Below, piece after piece: positions 1 through 9,195 of a stretch of 64,000 bases of DNA. Both the position numbers and the translations under genes were made by a program. The notes under the pieces are model-generated. The model searched no databases, was not told where the DNA came from, and saw only the letters and a list, made by a program, of their open reading frames with translations. This DNA is from Sipunculus nudus (Eukaryota; Annelida; Sipuncula; Golfingiida; Sipunculidae): positions 61,635,676-61,699,675 of the forward strand of contig CM049316.1 of NCBI GenBank assembly GCA_026874595.1. Direction: 5' to 3'. Each line of letters begins with the position of its first letter. The first letter of the stretch is position 1.

Positions 1-890
1 ATTTTCATGATTTCAATACATATACATGAACATTTCATGCTTTATATTTTACCTTTGTATTGTTATTGTATTATTCTCTACCCTGGAGAACTCCTTATGA
101 CAAACAGGACAAAAGCCCTTTCCTAGAATATGATCATTTCTTCATTCCTGGCACATATTATGGAATATATGTTCACTATAATGGAAATAATTTTTGCTTT
201 AATTGTAAACACCATATTTTTCATAATTTACCTTTGATTTTATCATGAGTCCACTGATACATGCCACACTCTAAGGTTTCTCAGTCAGAAATGCCCAACT
301 GAAAGATTATTTAGGAAAATATGGCTGAACGGTAAACTGATGACTAGATATTCTCTAAAAATGTATAATTATGTACTTTGTCCTCAAACCCTAAACAAGT
401 GAAGGGGACATGTTCCGCCTTCCACCAAAACAAGGCCAATCAAAGGTATTGTCTGAATACAAGAATAAAGTAAATCCTCGCAGAGAGCTTCCATCACCTC
501 AAAGTCACCACAGAACTTCAAGACGGCAAAAATATCTTTATCTATGATGAAGAAACAAGTCAGTTAAGTTGTATGATAAACAGCAACTCAAAAATTCTTA
601 AACCCTCAGAGTATTCACCAACATAAGTACCACTAAATAAAGCATATTCACAGATTATAGCTCTCCCAAGGGTTCCTTGATCTCAGATCAACTGTATATA
701 TATTGAAACTGAAGCTGTCATCTCACAGCCTACTGTGTTACCATAGTGACGCATCTCTATCTTCACAAGATGCAGGATTACATCCAAGGAGGGACAGGGT
801 GTGACAGATAATGAGCCACCGTGTGCTATTTTAGGAACAGCATCAAGGCAGCACTTAAAGGTCAACACTCAATTAACACTCACCCAGAAT

Positions 891-1028
891 GATCACATGA
901 CCTTATCAAATGTCACAGGAACAAATTTAGTAACACATGCATATATATTTGGACAATATGATCACATGACCTTATCAAATGTCATGGGAACGAATCTTGT
1001 CACACATGCACATATATTTTGACTATCT
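891..1028. repeat. 69-bp tandem duplication, two copies
   Basis: The unit beginning GATCACATGACCTTATCAAA occurs at 891 and again at 960 with a few substitutions (CACAGGAACAAAT against CATGGGAACGAAT). The copies abut and run into an open frame on the plus strand that simply reads through both; I do not regard it as coding. Confidence 0.85.
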
Positions 1029-2256
1029 TCATAAGGTAAATTTGTTTTGTATATTTTACAAATATCATAGAAGAAAAATCATAATACACAAATTTTTTTA
1101 TTCTCTTAATATATCTTTTGGCTGCGGCATATGTTATTCAAAGATATAAAACGTAACAAAAGATAATGTAAGTAAGAGCACGTATGTGGAACTAAAATTT
1201 GTTTAATAATAAAGTCTGAAATTAGAATGGATGAAGCAAGGTAGTTTGATGACACTATTATGACTTTAAGGAAGGAATTTTTCTTTAAAGTCTGGTGTAA
1301 AATCATTATTATTGACCATGTAATTTTGTATACTTTATGATGACAAGACTTTTATTGAAATGTACCAGAACCACTGTAAGAAGATGTGGAATTTGGCAAT
1401 ACTGAATTTCAGACAGTCTCCACAAAGAGTACTTCAAATAGTGCCATCCAGACCAAGACCAAACAGGTCCAGACCAACGAAAAAAACATGCCAGACAAGG
1501 CAATCCCATCGAGATTGCTTCCAATTGTGATGATCTGCTATGAAGATTTATTTCAAACTCATTCCATCTTGTAACACACGATGAACAAAGGTCACTGGGT
1601 GCATTTCTCAAGTTGATTGATCTTAAATTGAAAGGATTGCTGTTGACACTGCGGATGAAATTGGTCTTACTAATCTTTATTGATCTAAGGATCAATTAAG
1701 TAGTCTGATATCGATCTTCACGGTAAATTAGACTGGTTACAACATACGATTCACTGTTAAGGCGGGACATACATTTCTTATCACATAAAAGTCATAAAGC
1801 CAAATTCTAACATTTGAAAACTGGGCTTAAAACTATGATGTGCAATTGTTGTGGGGGCTTACAGAAGCAATTCAATTATCAATTCTCTACCTTCTATTCA
1901 ATTCTTGATTCAATTCTTACTTATAAGTATTAAATTTCAGAATTTGTAAAATATAAAAGCAATTTTATCAAATGTTAATAAACTTGAACATATAAAATGA
2001 AAATTGTAGCTCTTCCTCTGTTTGTTGCCACTATATATGTATAAATACAAGTGGAGTGGTTTATTCACTAGCCAACGTTTAAAGTATATTTGGGGCACAT
2101 ACATGATGAAGAGCTTTGACATCGTAAACTGCTTTATCAAAGTTGAGAGCTCACAGAGGACTTTGTGATGATACATGCAAAAAGAAAAATAACTGTAGTG
2201 AATTAATTCAGCGTTTAATAATAATCAATTACAATTTAATCGAGGGCTTGCAATTC

Positions 2257-2280
2257 AATGCATCGATTCTTCGATGCATT
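2257..2280. repeat. perfect 10-bp hairpin
   Basis: AATGCATCGA and its exact reverse complement are separated by the four bases TTCT. The hairpin sits just before a 'tacatccctag' string, and could be the edge of an unidentified small element. Confidence 0.6.
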
Positions 2281-2479
2281 TTTACATCCCTAGAATGCTA
2301 GAGTAAAATATACAGTGGATAACTAATTGCATTGGGTTAATAAGGTCCCAGTGACATAATATAGGTAATTTTTGGCCAAACATTCTTACAAAATGTGTTA
2401 AATATTTAAGGAGTATTCTTTGTCCCTTATGAAAATGAGACAAGCTAACTGGTCAGGCCTGTCACAAATGGAGGGATAT

Positions 2480-2760
2480 CACTATAGCTTATCAAACTTG
2501 AGCAAGGAAAAGTTGATCAGTGGAACCCTTGCCTGTTGTTTAAGTAGCCCTTCATGGGGTGTGTCAATGCTGTGAGATTGGTGATTGTACCTCAAATACT
2601 TTTCAAGTTATTGTGTTAACATCATTTTAGCATCAATTGACATCTCTATGACCTTGGAAAATGTGTCAAGGTCATAGAGATTCAAACCTGGCCTAGCTCT
2701 ACATTAAGTTCATCAATGCTGCAAGTTTGGTGACTGTGCCTTAAATTTGTCTTTGGGGAT
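2480..2760. repeat. 150-bp degenerate tandem unit with a 15-bp hairpin
   Basis: The string TCAATGCTGTGAGATTGGTG at about 2562 recurs in altered form at about 2712, giving a period near 150 bp. Between the two copies, 2642-2681 is a hairpin with perfect 15-bp arms (ATCTCTATGACCTTG and its complement) and a 10-base loop. The arms contain TGACCTT/AAGGTCA, and the same hairpin theme is present in family A near 16.2 kb, so this is probably a relic of a related element. Confidence 0.6.
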
Positions 2761-4852
2761 GGCCAGGGGACAATAAGTAACAGAACAGGCCTGAACAGGT
2801 GAGTAATGAATCTCACACCTGGCAGCTCTGCAGGAGAGAATTAATAACTTGGTACAAAGTATTCTCAAATACTTCTGGAATAATACATATAACAGGCATG
2901 AGACCATGAATGTCACTTTATACTATATGCTGCCCATTTGGCATATGTTCCACAGACCTGAAAACCTGAAAAATCAGATATATACTTTATGTCACCTACA
3001 CCTGGTTATGGTTTACACTTTATGTTGCAGTAAAAAATATAAACAAATATGGCCTAGGAATATTTAGTCCCATGCCGAGCAGTAATCACATCACCCTGAC
3101 CAGCAACACCTGTTAAATTACACATTTTAAGCTGCAGTTAAAAGTATACATTTTTTATAAATTAATATCAGACCATATAATGTTATACTGTATCATTTAA
3201 CTGTGCGCGATACATGGGTCATGAAGAACATTGTGAAAAGTATATTCACTAAGTAATAATGAACCGCTGGAGCCCTCAAGCAAAGAAATTAATGGAAAAC
3301 ATCAGGAATCCGAAGTACTGTTAACACTTATTTGAATTAATTACCACTTCAAACCTAACCAAGTTTCCTCATTTATGAGAAACATCTGCTGTATAATTAT
3401 CTGAACCAAAAAAAAAATTTCATTTCATTCATGATTACTGAGATTAGGGCTCCTGATATATGCAAATTAACAGTGGAATAATAACTTTTTTTTATTTTAT
3501 TTTAGTTTTACTACATTACATATATATATATTCATGGAAGTCCTTGACACACAGTCCTGGTGTGTCACATCATAAATTGATTTTGCAGGGTGCAAATATC
3601 AGCTGCTGAACCCTTCTCTAGAGAACAGCCATCAAGGAACGCATACCAAGTTGGCCCCAACTCCAATATTTCTCAGTTTAGTATAGACCAATACTGTTAT
3701 TCTCCAGAAATTCATCTCTAGATCATTGATCTCTGTCTGAATGATTTTTATACAAATGAAAATATGAAATTAATCAATTAAATTTAGCGTGAAGACAACA
3801 TTTTAAAGCAAATTTATTTAGGATTGACATGTGATGAAGTAAGTTCAAAGATCCCAGCAAAAATTATTTTTGTATTAATTAATGTCCATGATGTGTGTGA
3901 AGAAAAAAATTGAAACCTTTATCACATAACCTATAACAACTCAATATCAACCACAATAATTCAGCAAAATTTGCTCTTTGATAATTATCAGGGCATAAAA
4001 ATACTTTGGATAATCATTCTTAAAAATTGTCGTAGAATATTAAAGTTCATTTTATATTGTGTAGCATGCATTAAATTTGTTATTTTGCAAAATGCTTGCG
4101 AGATAATAATACCTGCATTAACACTCTATATATATTTACAACCAACATTTTGTTTTTGTCCATGCACTGATTGCCAAGAAATTAAGAGTTTTGACACAGA
4201 TAAGTGTCATCTTGCAAAATGTTTCTTGTATCAATCATCCATAGATAAATCTTTAGAACCATATTCCTTACGCCTATACCATCATATTTATACTGGAGCC
4301 GGCAAATGTTGGCTTACCATGACTAGCTGTGACTGTAACCATATCAGCAGACAAAAGACCACCTCCGCACACTCCAACATACAACAGGTATAATACACAC
4401 AGGTGTTCAGTAGGTGGTAGGGATATCAGTCTGCCTGGCATTGACTGCTCCTACAGGCCCATTCATCCAAATACAACAGGAGGGTTGGTGTCCCTGTAAG
4501 GTCATGTCCAATGACCCTGTGCCTGTACACAGGTGTGTGTATGTAATATGATGTATACCTAACATAGCCGTCCACCCATGTTATCACAGAGCCTCCGTAA
4601 CCTTACGTGACCTGGGAGTACACGGCTCTAGCGGACCTGAATGACCATGTTTGAGTCCTACAGAGGGCTCCAGAAGCGCTGAATAGTCAGTGTTTGCAAA
4701 CAGCGCAAGCCAGCACAGGGGCTCAATTGTCCATCTCTTGACCGCTGGGACTGCCATCATCCCAGCTCTCATCAGAAAATAGTTGACTTTACAAGTCATT
4801 ATATGTTGTCAGATCTATATGTTGATTTTTCATTATCTGGGAGCTGACCTTT

Positions 4853-5963
4853 TATAACCCCTTTGCAACAATAAACAATAAATACGCAGATGTCTCCACT
4901 GAAGCTTTAATCATCCTTCCGATACATCAGCTTTTACATCGACTACATCAGCTGTTTGAATGACCTCAGCTACGTGATAACTGAAACAATGGAGATATTA
5001 TTAAGAATTTCTCCTTTTACTTCACACATATAAACATTTGAAACAAGTTCACGTGTATACTATAGACTAAATGACATAAATCAGTTTAAAGTTTACTCCT
5101 CTGGAAAATACAGGTCTATTATTCATTTACTTCAAAGAACTCCTTCAGTGTGGCATAAGTATATATGTAGAGGGGAAATACTGTATATGAAAACAGTTAA
5201 ATCTAATTTACATCTAATATAACATACTGAGAATGATCAAGAAATCTGCACATAACTGTAACAAATACCCAGATAAGTATTACCCTGATCAAGAACTTAA
5301 ACTTGTCATAAATAGACCCGCAGATATTCTGAATGTACTTGTAACCAGTAATACATTAACATTCTTCAGTGATACGTTAATTATATGCAACCATCATGAC
5401 GTCAGATACTGCCTTTGTTTACACTCAGACATAGCCTAGACATGAATTATACATGGGTAAAAACATCCGGCGGATTATACATGGAGAATAAACTCTCAGG
5501 CATAAACATCACGTCTCATCGTTATGCGAGCCGAATTTACGTTCTCAAATGTAACAACATTTACCATTAAAGTCGATTGCAGTACCCTGGGCTTACTACC
5601 CTAAATACAGATTCACGAAACTGCTAAATGCCGCTGAGAACTGTGATGACGCAATATATATTTAGCCTTTAACGTCCACTGGCATACAACTGATCCTGAA
5701 TGACAGCCCGTAATAACAAGATCTACCGATGCAACAATGCTATAATTTACTCTTACCATGTGCGCCACGTCGGCTTGGGGCTTTAAACACGACGAATTCC
5801 ATGACGAAATGATAACATCGAAAACAACACAGCAAACCGCCATGAATCAAACAGGAAACAGTTCTCTAGTGCCGGGAGGTAAATAAGCCTCACCGAGTTA
5901 CCGTAAAGAATAGAACCACATGCGTTATGCATGAAAACACATCTAACTATCGTGACCGTTACA
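4853..5963 (-). repeat. 3' LTR of the BEL/Pao element
   Basis: This is identical to the other LTR at offset +7225 except at 5766, 5771, 5794, 5805 and 5952. It is adjacent to the polypurine tract at its right edge and to the duplicated CCTTT at its left edge. The small open frames inside it occur in both LTRs and are not genes. Confidence 0.95.
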
Positions 5964-5971
5964 CTCCCACC
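5964..5971 (-). other. polypurine tract
   Basis: On the minus strand GGTGGGAG directly precedes the TGTAACGG start of the 3' LTR, as expected for the plus-strand primer of reverse transcription. Its position fixes the LTR boundary independently of the alignment. Confidence 0.75.
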
Positions 5972-6124
5972 AATCACATATGGTGTACATCAACAACCTA
6001 CCACTATGTGATTCAATCTAAATTTACATAAGAAAAATCTAATATAAAATTATATCGAGAACATTAATTCCCGCAAGTAGCTGCAAAACATACAAAGTTC
6101 ACTGTTAGGAATTCTAAGACACAA

Positions 6125-9112
6125 TTAGTCCTCTAGCAAAAGCACCAATTTCTGCACTGGTCGTTCGTAAACTGTTGGCTGACCTAAACGTTTTCCCGCC
6201 TTGTCTAACTTGGATGGTAGCATTACCTTGACCTTCCTAACAAACCCGTCATCACTGGGCATGGTTTCTGTAACTTTTGCAAGTGGCCATTTGTTTCTAG
6301 GGAGTTCTTCTTCCTTTAGAAGGACAATGTCTCCAACCTTTAAATTCTGTTGTCCCTTATGCCACTTGGAGCGGAGCTGAATGTTATGTAAATACTCCTT
6401 CCGCCATCTGGACCAGAATTGTTCGCACAAGTATTGAACCCTGCGCCAGCGTTTCTTGATGTACAAGTCTGGTCTCACAAAGTTTCCTGGTGGAGGTAAA
6501 GCTGCCTTCGACTTCATCATCAAAACGTGGTTGGGAGTCAAAGGTTCGAGTGACAACGGATCATCCAGTGTATCTGTCGTGAGTGGCCTACTATTGACGA
6601 TTGACATGACCTCGTACAACATTGTACGAAGCGACGAAGTGTCTAGACAGCAAGAGGCTTCGTTCAATAGAGTTGTTAAAATACTCCTAACCGTCCGTAT
6701 TTGGCGTTCCCATATGCCACCAAAGTGGCTAGCATGGGGTGGATTGAAATGAAATGCACACTGCTCACCTGCCATATAATCTTGGATTCTTGAAACGTTG
6801 AGCTCTTTCAAAGCTTCTCTCAGTTCATTTGCTGCCCCTATGAAGTTTGAGCCTTGATCCGAATGAAGTGTGAACACGGGACCTCTCAAGGCTATGAAGC
6901 ATCTTAAGCTGTTTATAAAACAGTCCGTGGACATGTCATCAAGCACCTCTAAATGAATAGCTCTGGAACACTTACATGTAAATATCAAACCGTAACGCTT
7001 GTGTTCCTTTCTTCCTTCTTTGACCAAAACTGGACCAAAACAATCCATTCCAGTGTGGGTAAATGGAGCTGTTGCTTCAATTCTATCACTAGGAAGATCT
7101 GCCATGCGTTGTACTTCCAAAGGATGACGTTTCCTACGACAGTCTACACACCTGAAGATAAAACTTGCGATTGTCCTTGTACCACCTAGCACCCAAAATC
7201 CATTGGATCTCAGTGCATTCAGCGTAAAGCCTCTTCCACTGTGTTTTGTCTGTTCGTGATAGTGCGCAATGATCAGGTTTGTTACATGGGCATTCTTTGG
7301 AAGTATCACAGGGTGCTTTATCTCAAAAGCAGAGCTGGCCTTTCTAAGTCTCCCACCAACTCTCATCACACCGTTAGCAATGATAGGGTCTAGGTTATAC
7401 AAACGATGCCCTCTAGGAATGTTCGAATGTTTCAGCAATGATAGTTCTTCTCTGAATTCTTCTGCCTGAAGTAGTTTGATAATTAAATTCTGCGCCTTTA
7501 GTCTTTCCTCCACAGTGCTAATACAGGAATCCTTGGCACCTGAAGCTCTACGAATTAACCGTCCAAAGACCTTAAGCGCAATCTTCCAACTCGAGAACCT
7601 TTCTACCTTGGATAAAAGTGAGCTTCTTGGTTCAACCTTGCCTGCGAAACATGTGCGCACTTTAACCTCTGGGTCTCCTAAATCTAATTCCACTCTAGGT
7701 TCCTCAAAAAACCTTAACTCTGGCTCACGCAAAAACGAAGGTCCACTGAACCAGCAAGATTCAATAAGTTCAGGGATCATTCGACCTCGGGATGCGATGT
7801 CTGCTGGATTAAACTCTGACGGAACAAAGTGCCACTGTGTTACTTCTGACCGTGATCGTATGGCCTCGACTCTGTTAGCAACGAAGGTGTGGAATTTCCG
7901 GCTCTCATTTTGAATATAACTCAAGACTACCTTTGAGTCTGTCCAGAAATGCTCCACAAGATTTGCGTATTGAAGTTCTTCCTTCAGCATCACGCTTATC
8001 TTTGCTGCTACAGTAGCAGCTGTCAGTTCCAATCTAGGGATCGTAACGACTCTAGTAGGAGCAACACGCGCCTTGCCAAAAACTAGTGAACAAGTTACAC
8101 CCTGCTTGGTAACGTTTCTGAGATACGAACATGTCCCATATCCAACAACACTGGCATCTGAGAAGTGATGCAACTCTACTGCTAATAGCTCTTCTACTGG
8201 GCTAGTGGAAAACCATCTTGGAATCTGCACACTACGAAGGTTCTGTAAGCCCGATTTCCAAAGTTCCCACTGAGGTTGTAGGTCACTAGGCAATGAGTCA
8301 TCCCAATTAACTCCTCTCCTGCACATTTCCTGTAAGACTCTTTTTCCTGAAAGAGTGAATGGAGCGACAAAACCAAGAGGGTCATAAAGGGATCCTACCA
8401 CTGACAATATTCCTCTTCTGGTAGGAACAGTATCTTGCAGCAAAACTGAGAAAGTGAAAGTATCTGAGTTCAAACACCACTCTAAACCAAACTCAAACTC
8501 TTCCTGGGAGTTTGACACAAACTTATGCAAACGCAGCCCACCTCTTTCACAAATCCTTTGGGCTTCGCGGACCAATTTCACACCTTCTTCAACTGTTGAC
8601 ACACTTGTCAACCCGTCGTCAACGTAGAAATCACACTGAAGAAACCTTGCAGCCTTTGGATACTCTTTCTCGTACCTCTTGGCTATGAACTTTAGCCCGT
8701 ATATTGCGCAAGCTGGGCTTGAAGCTGCACCGAACAGATGAACCATCATATGATACTCTTGAGGGTCCTTTGAAAGGTCCCCATCCTCCCACCATAAGAA
8801 CCGCAGCAGGTCACGATGTTCAGGTCGAACTCTAAATTGGTGGAACATCCTTTCGATATCTCCAATGAGGGCTATAGGATGTTTCCTGAATCTGCACAAG
8901 ACACCAAGCAAGTTATTGTTTAACTCTGGTCCTTTACACAAACAATCATTAAGGGATGTCCCCTTGTATTTGGCAGAACAATCGAACACCACTCTAATCT
9001 TATCAGGCTTGCGAGGGTGATAAACACCATGGTGAGGAACGTAGTTTGTACGACCTGGTGGGCCTTCATAGGACACTTTCTCTGCTTCACCCTTTCCAAT
9101 AATGTCTGCCAT
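6125..9112 (-). CDS. BEL/Pao Pol: reverse transcriptase, RNase H, integrase
   Basis: This 995-residue frame encodes the replication and integration enzymes of the retrotransposon. RT occupies roughly residues 20-250, with catalytic Asp85 in GDIERMFHQ and the YVDD box at 163-166. RNase H follows with Asp319 (FSDAS), Glu362 (RLEL), Asp392 (TDSK) and Asp438 (NPADIASRG). Integrase has a zinc-binding H619/H624/C655/C658 set and the catalytic triad Asp690 (GMDCFGP), Asp752 (HSDQGSNF) and Glu802 (GGIWERQ). Residues about 885-965 match the domain that follows integrase in this superfamily (DUF5641-like). All catalytic residues are present and there are no stops. The frame is open 11 codons upstream of the first ATG and is offset from the Gag frame. 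Its N-terminal linker to the protease is missing, so a functional start is uncertain. Confidence 0.93.
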   Translation of the reverse strand: MADIIGKGEAEKVSYEGPPGRTNYVPHHGVYHPRKPDKIRVVFDCSAKYKGTSLNDCLCKGPELNNNLLGVLCRFRKHPIALIGDIERMFHQFRVRPEHRDLLRFLWWEDGDLSKDPQEYHMMVHLFGAASSPACAIYGLKFIAKRYEKEYPKAARFLQCDFYVDDGLTSVSTVEEGVKLVREAQRICERGGLRLHKFVSNSQEEFEFGLEWCLNSDTFTFSVLLQDTVPTRRGILSVVGSLYDPLGFVAPFTLSGKRVLQEMCRRGVNWDDSLPSDLQPQWELWKSGLQNLRSVQIPRWFSTSPVEELLAVELHHFSDASVVGYGTCSYLRNVTKQGVTCSLVFGKARVAPTRVVTIPRLELTAATVAAKISVMLKEELQYANLVEHFWTDSKVVLSYIQNESRKFHTFVANRVEAIRSRSEVTQWHFVPSEFNPADIASRGRMIPELIESCWFSGPSFLREPELRFFEEPRVELDLGDPEVKVRTCFAGKVEPRSSLLSKVERFSSWKIALKVFGRLIRRASGAKDSCISTVEERLKAQNLIIKLLQAEEFREELSLLKHSNIPRGHRLYNLDPIIANGVMRVGGRLRKASSAFEIKHPVILPKNAHVTNLIIAHYHEQTKHSGRGFTLNALRSNGFWVLGGTRTIASFIFRCVDCRRKRHPLEVQRMADLPSDRIEATAPFTHTGMDCFGPVLVKEGRKEHKRYGLIFTCKCSRAIHLEVLDDMSTDCFINSLRCFIALRGPVFTLHSDQGSNFIGAANELREALKELNVSRIQDYMAGEQCAFHFNPPHASHFGGIWERQIRTVRSILTTLLNEASCCLDTSSLRTMLYEVMSIVNSRPLTTDTLDDPLSLEPLTPNHVLMMKSKAALPPPGNFVRPDLYIKKRWRRVQYLCEQFWSRWRKEYLHNIQLRSKWHKGQQNLKVGDIVLLKEEELPRNKWPLAKVTETMPSDDGFVRKVKVMLPSKLDKAGKRLGQPTVYERPVQKLVLLLED

Positions 9113-9195
9113 AAAGGCTTTGTAGTCTGCAGCGTATCTTGAATCTCATCAATTGAACAAATAAAATGTCTTGCTGAGAGACTCTTTTATCTGCG
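9113..9195 (-). other. Gag-Pol junction with a probable deletion and two frame changes
   Basis: After the Gag-protease stop at 9196-9198, twelve codons (9182-9147, VSQQDILFVQLM) read in a third frame and resemble the SQxD block that follows protease in BEL polyproteins. At about 9145 the frame changes again and goes straight to the sequence just before RT. In the family these two blocks are normally separated by several tens of residues within one frame. The missing stretch suggests a deletion; this comparison is from general knowledge of the family, not an alignment. Confidence 0.55.

Larger units (their letters stand above)
1..4847. other. AT-rich stretch without a supportable gene
   Basis: No open frame here looks coding: all are short, low in complexity and lack convincing splice partners. 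What can be seen are small repeats (listed separately) and a GC-richer block at about 4584-4800 next to the retrotransposon insertion. That block is open for 71 codons on the minus strand and contains a GTAAGG donor-like site, but I could not join it to any neighbour. A minus-strand donor-like ATG|GTAAGC near 4304 with a pyrimidine-rich acceptor just upstream would bound only 15 bases. Confidence 0.5.

Noticed and set aside
3971-4393. 140-residue plus-strand open frame
   Set aside because: Low-complexity, Ile/Cys-rich translation without conserved blocks or splice partners.
5233-5439. 68-residue open frame repeated exactly at 12458-12664
   Set aside because: It lies inside the LTRs; duplication is due to the LTR pair, with no coding features.
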